A DNA stretch of 64,000 bases from Isoetes taiwanensis (GCA_021234155.1 JAJEKV010000114.1:757654-821653), one strand, 5' to 3'. Positions 25,605-37,420 are shown, numbered from the stretch's first letter. Numbers and translations: made by a program. The notes: a model not told the origin generated them from the sequence alone.

Positions 25605-25860
25605 AGTCAAGAAGATCGGAAATGCCCAATGTGTGATCTGAACATGGTTGAATCAGAAGAACATTTTATTTTTCACCTGCCCAACCTATTACATTATTAT
25701 AGAGGCAGATACCATTGTCTTTTTAGAGATTAAACATCTCTAGGGCAGCTGGTGGAATATTATGATCAGAAATGTGTCTCTCACTTTGCATATGAACTAT
25801 CCCTAGAGAGGAAAAACTTATCAAAAGAAATCAATGGGCTTGAAGCAAACAAAAATAACC
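25605..25860 (+). mobile_element. LINE-type zinc-binding C-terminal remnant
   Basis: The plus strand encodes DRKCPMCDLNMVESEEHFIF followed by a PNLLHYYRGRYHCLF region and, after one in-frame TAA, QKCVSHFAYEL. The CPMC...EEHF pattern with a downstream conserved aromatic block resembles the zf-RVT-type segment at the end of plant LINE ORF2 proteins. It is a short decayed piece with no reverse transcriptase motif nearby. The minus-strand open frame over the same bases is not supported. Confidence 0.5.
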
Positions 25861-28037
25861 AATTTCTTTTCATCTGAGTCAAATGATGATAACATGATGG
25901 TGGAGGGATCACAAGAAAAAAGCATCTTGACCCTAAAGATGTGACTTTGGCACTGTCTAAGAAGATAAAACGATCAGCAGTTACAAAACATAAAAGGTCT
26001 TTCCAGAAGGGGCCAAGCATCAAGCATCAAAGCAAGCCAAAAAGGGCATTATAAATTACTTTGCAGCAGTCACAGGAACAAATGGGCTACTCCCATCAAA
26101 CCCTACCTGAGCAGATTTTTACTATAAGTTCTGTTAGATTAATATTTTTGTTTGTATACTTTAGATAAAAGGAGGGTTTTCATTGTGGAGGTCTTGAATA
26201 TTGTATGTGTTATGGTCTCATAGACCCCTTGGGTCTTCCACAGACGTTAATAAATCTTTCTTTCTTACCCAAGGAACGAACAAAGACCAGAGTAGGCCAA
26301 CCTCCACATATAAGTATGATGGCGAGTTTAATGCCTTTTCACTTTAAGTATCTCAGAGAACAGTTGATGCTTTTTTATTTTGGGTAGTGTCCAAAAGACA
26401 ATATGAGTTATTGACTCCCTTCAACAATGAAAGCCAGGAGTCATTCCATCCTTATTATACGGATGTGCAGCCCAACAATGGGTGCCTAAAGCTGATTATA
26501 AAGTTCACTTTACGCTGAAAAGTATCAATAGGAGCTCTTCCATCGACAGCCATAGTACTGGCCAATTTTGCAAATGAGACCGTCAGTAACGCCTCTGCTA
26601 CACAACAGAAAGCCCTATACACGCATGATGGTTATTTAATATTTACGAATACATGGGATGGCTATTTAGCCAGTAACACGTATAAAATATGGGAATCAAC
26701 GACATTTGTGATGAACCCCAGGATGTACAATGCTATTCTTTCATCAGAATGCGAATTTCCTTTATTTATATCATTTATATAGCAGATCTTTCCTAAGAGT
26801 TTTGGCAATAGATAAATTACCATTCACTATACCACTGCTACTAAGCTTGAGCTAATAGAATACCGCGACTAAATATAAAATTGAAACATACTGTAGTACC
26901 TGTGGTAGTCTGCCTTCACTTCATCCGTTGTGTTTTCTACATTTGTAATGAAGGAAGCCGTCTGCAACGGGAGACAAGCAGATGGTCTTTTGGCGATGCC
27001 TCCCCCATCGATCATATTCTGCAAAGGAAAAAGGTAATAAGCAACAAGTTTGTGAGCATCATAACAATTGCCTCACCAAGCTACAAGGAGATAAAGGTTG
27101 CAGAATTAGTCCTTGGCACCCCATTGCCGGAAAAGATCAAACTTTAAGAAGAATCGCGGCAAATGTGTAGCCTAGGTCCTCAGCGGCAAGTTCTTCCCAC
27201 TTCCAATCTTCAAATTGCAAAAGAATTCCATGTCAGCCAAAGCAAAACAGAATCAGACATATTATGCAACTCATATTATGCAAGCAGGCTTCATATTATA
27301 TAGCAGTTGACCATTCTGCACCTACTCTTATGTGTACACTTGGAGTAGCTACTTCTATTTATAAACAGGCAATTTACTTGGAATTCACTTCCAGTATTAA
27401 TGATCACTAAAGAAAAATATGGATGACCAATAAGATGAACGCTCTGCTTTCTGCTTGTAGTATGGGATTGAGTTTGCAGCAGAGAACTTATTCCCACTGT
27501 TGACTCTCCTGCTTGTTGCACAGCATCTAAATCTTCAACAATTCATGAAATACATGCCTGTCATAAAAGACATTCTGAGGTATGCCTTCAGTGCATTTTG
27601 ATATGATATAGCATTAGAAGGAAAACAGATGTTCTTGACAGGGAAAACAACAATAAGCAAACGGCCATCAAATAATTTAGTAATGGCAACAAACTTCTGT
27701 TTCCAATCAATGATGACCAAAGGGTGCTTGGATGAAACAACCTTATGTGGGATGCATAAGGGAAAACTCAAGAGCTCAAAATGACATTCATGGCTCAAAA
27801 TGACCTTGTACGTTCCCATGAATGCATATAACTTGCTTCAGAACAGCCAGGGAAAACAGATGTCCTTAACAAGGAAAACAAAGATGCCATTACTTAAGGG
27901 CCTGAGATGCCAAGTAATTGCAAAACATCCTTAAGGGCCTGATTTAACATAATTCTAGTTCAAGGGCCTGATTTAAGGGGCCTGATTTTTTTACATAACT
28001 CTGATTTTGGACTTCAAATTTCTGCAAACAACATATC
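25861..28037. other. AT-rich intergenic DNA
   Basis: No convincing gene. Scattered short open frames lack coding features. AAGGGCCTGATTTAA words recur at about 27895-27980. Confidence 0.35.
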
Positions 28038-28049
28038 TTATCTCTCAGG

Positions 28050-28330
28050 TTTAGAGATTGAAACACATGGAAAAGGCGCTGACAACAATTCCCAAACAAC
28101 ATGCAATTCTGCCATACGTCTTGCTCCTTCATCTCCTATACTGTCGTGACTAAATGATAGCACCTGCAAATTGGTATGCGGACTTTGTAGTGCTGCTGCA
28201 AGATATGCTGCTCCTTGGTCCCCTATAATATTTGAGCTTAAAGATAGCTTCTGCATGTGCTTCTTTGTCACTTATTTGGTTGCCTTTTTTAAAGATAGCA
28301 TCTCCAATTTAGTATAAGGGATTTCTAGTT
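28050..28330 (-). pseudogene. Leucine-rich repeat fragment (RI/NLRC3-like)
   Basis: The minus strand reads LEMLSLK, a stop, then MQKLSLSSNIIGDQGAAYLA, AALQS, and NLQVLSFSHDSIGDEGARRM. These are successive 28-residue LRRs of the ribonuclease-inhibitor type (LxxLxLSxNxIGDxGAxxLAxAL). At most three repeats are present, with one stop between them, so this is a fragment. RI-type LRRs usually mediate protein binding. No NACHT or other partner domain is nearby. Confidence 0.65.
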
Positions 28331-28696
28331 GTGCCCTCATCTGCTCATCTCCTAGGCATTAGACAGAGAGTGAGTGATAGGCATGGCTCTCTTATTGGTG
28401 ACATCTAATTCTTCTGGCCAGTTTTCCTTCTCAAAAACTCTCCAAATCTTTAGTAAACTTATCTTGCACTTGTTGGAGCTGCAATATCATTAGAAATTTA
28501 TATTCTACCTATGAAGAATTGTATAATATGTTCATGCCAATAAATTGGAGTTGTCTCACAATTACTGGTTATCAGTTTGGAAGAAGAAAAAAAAGAAGAT
28601 TTTTTTTCTTCTTAGCCAAATACTTCAGGGCTGACTCACATTACGTGTCAGATTTCCACTACTACAATCAGGCAGTAAAATAAGGATGAGAAAGAG

Positions 28697-29215
28697 TTAT
28701 CTTAGATAAGAAAAGTTCCATATCTTACTTGATTTTACAAATGGTATATGGGAAGGCAATGCGGGCGAAATATTATACTGATTGAAGGCTTCACTCCAAT
28801 TAGCTTTAATACGAGCAATTCTGTCTTCTCCATCTAAAATTGGACATAAAATCTTTCTGAATTCTTTCTTTCTAATAGCAGGTATCTTCTTCTCAGGAAC
28901 AGACATCATGCTTAGAGCACTCAAAAATCTAGACCAAACAATTATGCCTGGAGCCATGCCATTTAATGCCATTCTTAGGTGCTGGTTGCAGGATGTGGTT
29001 TTAGCTGCAATGTCGTGCAGGCCATTTTCTGTTGGAGCTCTAAATCTAGACTTTGACACAACTCTTGAGGAATATGGTTCTGTGCCAACTGTGTTTATAA
29101 AGACAGAAAATGACAAAGCTTTTTTCCTTTTGCTTCCCAAAATAGCATTATCTGTTTGAATAAGCCTGCACATGTGTTCAGCCTGGCTTCCGACCACAGC
29201 CCTTTCTTTCTGCAC
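28697..29215 (-). other. Unrecognised 172-codon open frame
   Basis: The longest uninterrupted minus-strand frame between the LRR fragment and 31 kb. Its protein is basic, with blocks such as NQHLRMALNGMAPGIIVWSR and EKKIPAIRKKEFRKILCPIL, and contains no domain, signal peptide or membrane segment that I recognise. An overlapping frame at 29095-29325 may be its decayed continuation. It could be a transposon protein remnant or chance. No splice sites or start were chosen. Confidence 0.3.
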
Positions 29216-29325
29216 TGTAATATGTAGCTGAGGTTCCAGAATGGGTATTTCATGGCCATTAAATTTACATAATCCTTGATAAATGTCGCAAGAGGAAGCA
29301 AGGGCACCATTAATTCCACATGCAA

Positions 29326-31784
29326 ATTAAATTTACAATTTATATATCTCCACAGACTACATTGATGGCATTAAAGGACAATGAAGTTCACGCGTACATT
29401 TACTGAAAATTATGTAATAGAAAATAGACGCTAGAAGGTGCTACAATCTCTACAACATCCTCTTGATTATTACTGGCCATTTCAGCTGCATTTGATAGGA
29501 ACGAATTTATGAATCCTATGTTTCTAGAATATTTAAATAAACTGAATTTCTGAACCCACTCTGAAATCCACTATCATGCTCCTGCTTCAAAACTATTCTC
29601 TGTTTAGATTTCAAATGTTCTTCATTGAATTTTAACTGTTTTGAATAGTGGCATATATGAGCTTCAGATAGTGTGTATTCTCTTAGTAAAACACAGAATC
29701 TATGATAAGAAATGGTCTGTAGAGAAAAGAAGGCACAGAATGTACCCTACTTTCAACGCAATATATGGAAGAAAAAACTCATCCAGTATATATGGAAGAA
29801 ACTTACAGATTAGATTCATCAGACTTTGGAGCCAACGCCACGGCGAGGAGCTCCGGCGATGGAGCCCTTAGGAGTCTCGACGCCAGTCTCCGACGAGTTA
29901 ACGAAAAAAACTAAACGAATAAGTTTTGGTCGACAAAAACATAAAATTGTTAGCTAAATGTTAAGAAATAAGATAACAAAACTCTAACAGTCTGTTAAAG
30001 TTAACCCCTTAAAATTAACAATTTTGTTAACAAAAACCATGTGTGTTAATAGTTAACTTAAATTTTTTTAACTTAACGAAATTGACCCCATTGTGTGTAG
30101 GTACCCTAAAATCGGCAGCAGAGGGGGGGCCGGATAAGTTAGGGGGACATCTGCTTCAATTGGTGCATAGGTTGGATACTACAAAGAGGGGGCTGGATTA
30201 TTCAAACTAGCCCAAAATTCTTTCATAAGGTTAAAACCATTGCCATTATGGTCACTCTCAAGCATGGAGTAATGGTACAGCACAAAGCCATGCATGGGCC
30301 TTGGCCTACCCTTTATTTGGCATCTCTCATGGACAAGGCTATGCAGGTTTGACCCCATAGGAGAATATTTAAGGGAATATCCTTCGTCAACAGGAATAAT
30401 TAAGTTATGTAGAGGATTAACATGGTTCCCCATTTTGACCGTAAATGTAAGCCAATGAAGAACAAGCCACGTGGCATGCTTTCTTTAAGAAATGTCGACC
30501 AAATTTTTGTTGCACTTGTTCTTGGATTTACCCCTCGAAGTTCTGCACTGATCCTGCACACTTATACCTTACAGAATTGATCCTAGCTTGCATTGACGTC
30601 TCAAAAATTGCATTTTAAGGAGTCATTCCCGCCTCTGGCTAATGGCTTTGACAAGGATTTCTCTCCAAAATGCATTTTGAATATGTAAGGGTGACGAGTG
30701 ATAGTTGCAAGTCATTTTGCCATTCTTTAACATTCCATGATTAGGGATGGGGAGAGTGTGCCTAGTACATATAGTGATTCGTGAGACAAGGAAATTGTGG
30801 CTCACACTACATCCCTCCCTTAAACCATAGGCCTCTAAAACTAGAGTAGAGTCTCCACCATTGGAATGACCTACTATCTTTTTCGTCCAAAATTAAGGAC
30901 AATATGCCAACCAAGTTTGTCCCATTTATGGTCCAGCCTAGCAACCAAAAAAAAACTATAGCATGGCACCCCATTTGGTCCAATGAAGGCCCGTCATTGG
31001 CAAAAGATTTGAGGTTCCTGCACTCTTCATCCAATCCTTCCTCCTAGCTTGGATCACAATCTATTCATGTATGGCTCACTTTGAACCCATCGGATGTGCA
31101 TTATGGAGTTTTGCTTGGTTCATTATTTGGTTGATTAAGGTGCAAAAATATGTTATTTTTGGTCCATGCTTCATTCCTGGAATAGTTCAACAATTTACCG
31201 TTGTGTTCACTCTTTGGCCATGTTATCTCAACCGTTATACCCATGTTTTGCTACGTGCATGCAGGTCTTACAACCATTGAGATGCATTTTCTTCTTCCAA
31301 AGATCATCTACTACTTGCGTGCATCGATTGTAAGCTTAGAAATATTTTTCTTCCATAAATCCAACAACTTTCCCCGCCTCAAAAAGTTTTCCCTCCTCCA
31401 AATCTGTGCTCCAGATCGCTGCGCCAGGATCAATGTTGTGGCAAGCAATTGATGTTATGCACTTCAGATCATTCCTACTTTAAATTGGTGTTTTGACGGG
31501 AGATCCAAGCCTTAACTCTTAGATTAATCCTTCTACTTCTCTAGAAATCGATTCGAACCCAGGAATTGAGTATATAAGATGGATCTGCTGCAAGCTTGTT
31601 TTTTCCCTTTTGCTCAAGTCAGAATGTTGTTCAAGCCTCTCAAAACTCATCCCAAAAATTCCCAGATTTCTAAATCTTCTACTTATTCTCCTGCCAAAGA
31701 TAAGAATTCATTTATATATGACATTCCTCAATCCCCCGATTCAGATAGTGAAACCGAGTCCAAGCCGCCCCTCGTTGTCATGCA
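29326..31784. other. Intergenic DNA with GTTAAC-rich tract
   Basis: At about 29935-30080 GTTAAC, TTAACA and TTGTTAAC words recur and can pair, giving a low-complexity, partly self-complementary tract. The rest contains only short, unsupported frames. Confidence 0.35.
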
Positions 31785-33117
31785 GTAAAGATAAGGCTAT
31801 AAATTGGAAGAGAGGATCATGGACTAATGAGAAGATGAAGGTTGTCATTGAAGAAGCTAAGGAAGGCTATTCAAGCATTAGTGAGGTTGCTAGAAAACAT
31901 GGAATTCCTCACACAACCTTTAGGAATTGATTGTTTGATCTTTTCCATGTGACTAATGGAAGAAAGCTAAAGGCATTGTCCCCAAAGGAGGAAGAAGGAT
32001 TGGATGCTTGAAATGGTCGCTAAAGGAACAGTGTGTTACAATTCAATCTTGAGAGAGATAGTCGCAAATTTTATGCTAGCATGTCTACTCCATTTATTGA
32101 TGGAGTTTTGGGCATGAAATGGTGGAAATTGTTTAAAGATAGATACTGTGATCTTTGAGGAGAGCACAGATTGTGAAGAAATAGCACTATCAACACCCCA
32201 AATTTGGACCCCAAATTTTTTACTCGATCTAGAAGAGGTATACAACACCTTTGGGTTTGATGCTAGTCATATATGAGTCTAGAGTGCAGGCAAGAAAAGA
32301 ATCAGGAGTTAGGGTGATTTCAAGAAAAGGAGCCAAGCAAATTTTTAAAGAACCATGAAGAATAGAGAATGGTTGACTGTCCTTTGTTGTCTATCAGCCA
32401 TAGGTAATAAGCTTCCTTCATTGTATATTTTCAAAAGTGTAAGGGTTCGGGAACCCTGGATGGATGTGAGCCTGATGCAGATATGGCTATGTAAAAAAGA
32501 GCCTGGATAACTAATGAATTATTTAAAAGCTGGATTGACCATTTTAAATATACCTGGTGGTGTTTCACCCAAAAATCCTCATTTGCTAATATTAGATGGA
32601 CATGGAAGTCATTTTCAAGTTGAAACAATCAAGCACGCATCCTCACTTGACATTTAAATTCTTAAGTTATCCCCATATATTAGTCATAGATTGTAGCCTC
32701 TTGATGTAGCTTGTTTCATGCCTTTCAAAGAGGCATTTGGAAATGTGCAAAAAAAAAATATACTCTTCAGGGGAAAGGTGTGGAGCATGTGAAGGAGGAT
32801 ATCACATCACTTGTGTGTGATGGATTGGAATGTTCTTTAACCCCCTCTAACATTGTTACTGGATTGAAGAAGATAGGGATATGGCCTCTCAATCCGACCA
32901 TAGTAGTCTTTAAAGTAGGTGGCAGGGACCTTGAATTTCAAAAAGATAGGAATGATAGAGCTTTAAATGAACTTATTGATGTTGCACATCAAATTGTAGG
33001 TGTTCTGCATGAAAGTGGAGATAGAAATGATGTCACGGGTGGTGGGCAGCAGCAAGGTCAAAGTAGACAAAGAGGGATAACATTTATGCCAATAGAATTT
33101 AAGGCACCCTCCTATTG
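31785..33117 (+). pseudogene. pogo/CENP-B-like DDE transposase, decayed
   Basis: Pieces on the plus strand, in order: a psq-type helix-turn-helix (WKRGSWTNEKMKVVIEEAKE, then SEVARKHGIPHTTFRN) at 31800-31930; VRVISRKGAKQIF at about 32305; SLYIFKSVRVREPWMD and AWITNELFKSWIDHF at 32415-32545; LLILDGHGSHFQVETIKHAS, the second catalytic Asp block, at 32565-32635; PLDVACFMPFKEAFGNVQKK, the third Asp block, at 32690-32755; and SNIVTGLKKIGIWPLNPTIV at about 32845-32905. That is the order of pogo/Tigger-type DDE transposases. Several frameshifts and stops (for example after FRN at 31928) disable it. Terminal inverted repeats were not found. Confidence 0.85.
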
Positions 33118-33438
33118 ACTTAAGGCTGACATCATTGCTAGATTAGAGTAGGAAGAGGTAGAGAAGAAAGAAAAAAAAAAAAAGCAAGGGAAGAGACCAC
33201 TAAAGTAAAAAAGGTCGATCAAGAAGAGAAGATGAAATTGAAGTAAGAAAAATAAAGAGAAATGGAGCATGAGAAGAAGGAAAGAGCTGCTACAAGGGAG
33301 CAACAGAAGAAGGAGGAGGAAAAGCGAAAAAAGGGCAGGAAGAGAAAAATCAATTCAGAGGTAACATTCATCTTAATTCATCTTAATTTTTCTTTCAATT
33401 TGCATTTGTTCTAAATACTTCCTTACATTCTAACAAAT
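33118..33438. other. Purine-rich low-complexity stretch
   Basis: From about 33145 to 33360 the plus strand is nearly all GAA/GAG/AAG repeats (Lys/Glu-rich in any frame), probably the degenerate 3' end of the pogo-like gene or simple sequence. No gene. Confidence 0.5.
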
Positions 33439-33675
33439 ATGATACGTAGGCAAGAGATTGTGAGATCATTGAGGAAGATAGACTTTTTGATTCTTCATAG
33501 GTGTCTGCGGGTTAATGTGCTTGTCCATAAGTTTAACCCTAGAATATCAAATCAGTGTCCAGTATGCAAGCGTGGATCTGAGACCATTGAGCATTGCTTT
33601 TTCATAAGCACGATTTCATTAATTGGAGAAAATAAGCCCATTTTGAGAATTTTAAGCACACCTAATTTGCTCTAG
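33439..33675 (+). mobile_element. LINE zf-RVT-like fragment
   Basis: The frame encodes SLRKIDFLILHRCLRVNVLV, HKFNPRISNQCPVCKRGSET and IEHCFF. The ILHRxL...N..CPxC......ETIEHCFF arrangement is that of the zinc-binding domain after the reverse transcriptase in plant LINE ORF2. It is cut off 25 residues later. It is unlike the copy at 25605 in sequence, so the two derive from different LINE lineages or are very diverged. Confidence 0.65.
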
Positions 33676-33759
33676 CACTAATACTTTTCACCTACTCGAA
33701 AGCACAAGAAACATGAGGTAATTAACATACATATACATAAAAAATTTTGTGTTATACTT

Positions 33760-33884
33760 GTACGTGTACATAACACTCGTAGAAGCTCAATAATGGCCCT
33801 ACATTGTACACCAATAATTCACATAAATAATTTTACTTCACTATAAAAACGGCTTGACGAGGGGGTAGAGGCCATTCATCTTCC
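33760..33884 (+). promoter_or_regulatory. Duplicated promoter-like region, unit 1
   Basis: This stretch contains GCTCAATAATGG, CCAATAATTCAC, ACTTCACTATAAAAACGG (TATA box at about 33842) and a short leader before ATG at 33885. The same ordered blocks recur upstream of the ATG at 34499. Conservation of the TATA box, its spacing to the ATG (about 42 bp in both) and the ATGG context suggests a real promoter duplicated with its gene. Confidence 0.55.
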
Positions 33885-34128
33885 ATGGCTTCCTCGATGC
33901 CTCGCCCCCGAGCACATCATCCTTTCAAGTGTTACTTGAGCTACAACGATCCGGGCGAACGCGCTTAGAAATGGCGTTAAGCTTGATCCATGGCTCTTAT
34001 CTAAAGCCGATGGACTCGCTAGTGCTTTTGGTGAAGCTCACCGTGTTAAGGTCCACATTTACTGGCTTCCTGATCAGGAGATCTATGAGCTGAATGGCAT
34101 CACGAGCTTTGATGTTGATGACGAGTGA
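33885..34128 (+). pseudogene. Small gene-like unit 1 behind conserved TATA box
   Basis: From ATG at 33885 the frame gives MASSMPRPRAHHPFKCYLSY and stops at 33966. A single-base frame change would carry reading on from there (ANALRNGVKLDPWLLSKADG...) to an acidic end (SFDVDDE) and a TGA at 34126. The whole region is CpG-rich and codon-like, so I read it as a small gene of about 80 codons with one frameshift. It resembles no family I know. It could also be a short first exon. Unit 2 shares the promoter but not clearly the protein. Confidence 0.4.
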
Positions 34129-34398
34129 ATCTGCACCTGCCAATAATGTAATAATGACATGGGTACCTAATAACTAAGTAAGGATGTAATAGCATTCTGA
34201 TTAAGGATGTAATATCACGTACCTTAACTGAGTATATTGTAACGATGTGCTATCCCACCTCCACTTTTTCTGCAAGCTGTCATTGAATTCAATCATAGCT
34301 AAATTGCCAAGCAAACATGTTTTCAAACATACGATATTAGTATGAAATCAGTAATATTCTTGTAACGTGATATTAACAAAATTGATGAACGTGTATTA

Positions 34399-34498
34399 CA
34401 CGCTCAATAATGGGGCTTAAGTCTACCCCAATAATTCACCTCAATCATTCCACTTCACTATAAAAGCTTTCACTTGGGCTAAATTTCATTCATCCCCC
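34399..34498 (+). promoter_or_regulatory. Duplicated promoter-like region, unit 2
   Basis: Contains CGCTCAATAATGGGGC, CCAATAATTCACC, CACTTCACTATAAAAGC (TATA box at about 34458) and a pyrimidine-rich leader directly before ATG at 34499. It aligns with 33760-33884. Such parallel blocks 600 bp apart are best explained by tandem duplication of a transcription unit. Confidence 0.55.
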
Positions 34499-34702
34499 AT
34501 GGATTTTTCGCCTTCTTCAATTCACCACATTGAGGCGATCAAGTGCTCAATGAGCCACTTAAGATCTTGTTGGTTGCCTAGACAGCATCTTCTTCTTGAT
34601 CCCTACCGCGAAGAAAAGCTTTGGCCTGGAGATTCATTGCCCTCAAGGCCAATTGCAGGTTATGATCCATCCGATTTGGCTTCCCGAGCGCATGAGCTAT
34701 GA
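34499..34702 (+). CDS. Small predicted protein, unit 2 (67 aa)
   Basis: ATG at 34499 opens a 67-codon frame ending in TGA at 34700-34702. Visible parts are an N-terminal SPSSIHHIEAIKCSMSHLRS with two Cys and a polar, proline-bearing C-terminus (GYDPSDLASRAHEL). There is no signal peptide, membrane segment or known domain. Support comes from the TATA box 40 bp upstream, the duplicated promoter, and CpG-rich codon use unlike the AT-rich surroundings. It may be only the first exon of a longer gene. Function unknown. Confidence 0.4.
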   Translation: MDFSPSSIHHIEAIKCSMSHLRSCWLPRQHLLLDPYREEKLWPGDSLPSRPIAGYDPSDLASRAHEL

Positions 34703-35476
34703 GATATCGTGGATCACTACTACAGATATGTAGGGATCACTACTACAGGTGAAGATGAATGAATACCCTGTTTGGCATTGTATAGTGTAAGAGCTCTTGT
34801 GTTGAGATGAAAACACAAAGCCTAATGAATAATAACTAGTCTATTGTGTCGCATGTCATGTATGATATAGTAATTATGTAAAAGAGCATTGCATACCTCA
34901 AGAGTTCTCATCCTCGCCGCTAGCTTCTTTAGCCACTAATTCTTGCAACCCGAGCCCCACACACTACTGGGGATCACCCACGACAACGGCCTGGTCCCTA
35001 CGGCCCAACCATAGTCTATCGCTTTCAAATGTTGGTACCGTGGCGGGTCATTAGGATTCGGTCTCCAATTCTTGCTCCAGCAATCCCTATATTGCATTGC
35101 ATATGAGGTACCCTTTTTCCGCAAACAGCTCAAACCAAGAAACAAACACCTCTTCATAGTGAGGGAGATTAGGGTCCCTCATGGGTCCTCTTCTTCCCAA
35201 AGGCCATCCACGAGGCGCTTATCATGTGGCCTCGGAGCAAGAGCATTCCTTTCTTCACATCTTGGTAGGGGTCTAATATTTCAACAGGTTCTTGGGTCTA
35301 CCAGAGAAAGGTCCGACATAATGAGATGCACCAATGTGTTCATCTACCAATAAGTTGTCGGGTTCTTCTAATGCGCTTTGTCTCTCGGCCGGGCCAGAAA
35401 TCCTGAATGACATTTCTCCCGGGCTGAACGTCCCCAAGCACTCGCAACAAGGTGGACCAGTAGTCAATAACTTCAT
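34703..35476. other. CpG-rich intergenic segment, 3' of DUF7869-like region
   Basis: Contains a GGATCACTACTACAG duplication at about 34711-34748. Beyond 34900 the composition turns CpG- and GC-rich. Open frames on both strands are short, and the minus-strand ones may continue the decayed coding region at 35477-36647. Confidence 0.35.
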
Positions 35477-36647
35477 TCATATATGTGTGAGACCATGAGT
35501 TATCGCCGGCTCTAGAAATAGCTGCCCCGCTGCATCATGTACTTGGCAATTGAAGCTCTCAAGGCACCTATATCCGCCAAGCTCGATATGGTCGCATCGA
35601 CCTTTAGGTGACCCTCTAGGAATCATAGGTAAGCCTTGGGCATCCTCCTTCCACATTTTAATTCCCTTTTCAGGTAGCCACTCCCTATGCCCTGGCCTCA
35701 TCTTGTAGAACATTAGTGGCCATCCATCATTCATGTAACTTGAAGAGTAGAGGTTCCAAATGACCACATAAACGGTCCTTCTTATCGTGGATAAACCTTT
35801 CACCTAATTCTTTCCGCTTGGGAACCTCGCACACAAGGTAGGGGCGAGGGAGACTTTGAACTACACCGCCTCAAGAGTTGCATAAGTCCCGGAATAGTCA
35901 ATGCATCTGATCTTCTCAATAGAGTGGAGTAGTTTCCAAAGAGGGCATCTATGTCATCGTGGGTGTGTCCAACCATCATGAATCCCAGCTTGCACCTCGG
36001 GATCGAAGACACCTAACTGCACCAAATATGACAAGTAAGAGAAAAGATAATTGTTCTTGTTTTGTCCCCGAAAGCAATTGTCTAGCTGCAAGTAAAGCCT
36101 CCTAGGCAACTTCTTCGGTATCGAGGGCCCTTTGATAGGAGGCATAAAATCATTTCTAGTGCCATTCACCATTTTTGTCCTAAGGGCTTCCGTGTTCATA
36201 ATTGCTCCACCCCCAGCAGCCTTCCTTGATGATCTATTTTTCAAATGACCCCAGCTTGTCCTAAGATTGATTCTCTAGTGTTTTCAAGGTATGATTTAAA
36301 GATCCCACATGAAAATTCGAATCATCCGCCGAGGTCCAAATGGAGAAGTGGCCCAAAGCACCTACACCATGCCCATGCATGAGAGCACCAAGAAGACTCA
36401 CCTTCAACCGCTCACCCCTCCATACAGATTTTGTTAGCTTCTCCGCACGAGGAACCATCGCCTTATTTCGATCCATCTTATCATGTATAATGGTTAAGGC
36501 ATTTTCAGGAGATCGATGAGACAAAGCTCTCCACCACCAGAGAGACTCCCGCAGAAAGTTGGGTCTGTCATGTGAGATTTCCTTTCCACGGCCGAGCTCT
36601 CTTCTCTCTCTTGGATCTCTAGTCTTGGCAAGTTTCTCCTTTATCAC
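35477..36647 (-). pseudogene. DUF7869-like protein, frameshifted
   Basis: Minus-strand pieces in order: 36647-36261; 36244-35954 with RLYLQLDNCFRGQNKNNYLF and LSYLVQLGVFDPEV; 36012-35800 with KLGFMMVGHTHDDIDALFGN; and 35803-35477 with WPLMFYKMRPGHREWLPEKG. The LQLDNCxRxNKNxxLF ... LVxLGVF ... GHTHDDIDxLF pattern is that of the family I know as DUF7869, found in plant, algal and oomycete proteins and thought to be transposon-related with an RNase-H-like fold. The first Asp and the GHTHDDID box are the likely metal-binding positions (inference). One or two frameshifts separate the pieces near 36000 and 35800. Codons are CpG-rich, unlike the older transposon remnants nearby. Confidence 0.7.
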
Positions 36648-37420
36648 AATAAGGTGTATTACACTTAGAAAATGCTATCCTTTTGGCGATTGCTACCTCA
36701 GAGTGGTTCTCCTTCCACGCTGACAAGAAGGACGCATTGAGAAACATGTTTTCCTCGCCATCATCTCGCGGACGGTTATATCTACCTCTTGATGTATGTC
36801 CTTTTTAGTCAAGATGGAAGGTAATCTCTTCATTTTTTCTAGTTCCCCACTCGTGAACTTTTTGAGCTGTGTGGCATAGTTTCAAAGATTTTCATCTATG
36901 TACATAGATAGCACAGCACCTCCGGCCAGTGTATGAGACCTTGGCTTCATGGACCCGAGTTTCCATGCTCCGCAACCGCGTGCCCTTCCATAAAAGCTTC
37001 CTCCATTTGTAAAATGTAGAACCGGTATACCAGATGCACTATGCCATGCCTTCACACGCACTTCCCCGTTGTTCAAGATTAGCTTTTTCACACATCCATT
37101 CTCTCGAACAAAGATCTAGCATGTTGTACGCGAAAAAGTCGACGTTTCGAAGTTTTTCATGTTCCAAAGAGAAGGTCCTCATGGCGGATATCTCCTTAAT
37201 CGCGGAAATTAGCACAACATCTCTTCAAGCAAAGACATCGAGGACCTCGAATCGCAAGATAGCTTCGTGTGGTTTTCCTTTCACCTTTTTTGGGGTCGAA
37301 GGCCCTCTCGCCTTCCCCGTTGCTCACCATGTGGTAATCGTTTTTTTGTTACTCCAGCCTCCGCCCGACGGCAAGATAAGCTTCCTTTCGACCTCGCCTC
37401 CTTCACTACCGAACTAGGCT
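36648..37420 (-). other. Probable 5' part of the DUF7869-like coding region
   Basis: Minus-strand frames continue upstream: 36882-37091 encodes HSASGIPVLHFTNGGSFYGR and frames before it are open over stretches. Codon-like composition continues to about 37400, but stops break it. No domain recognised. It may form the N-terminal region of the same ancestral protein. Confidence 0.35.

Noticed and set aside
33145-33360. Lys/Glu-rich coding possibility
   Set aside because: The GAA/AAG-rich purine run gives charged residues in any frame and has stops. It is better read as simple sequence after the pogo remnant.
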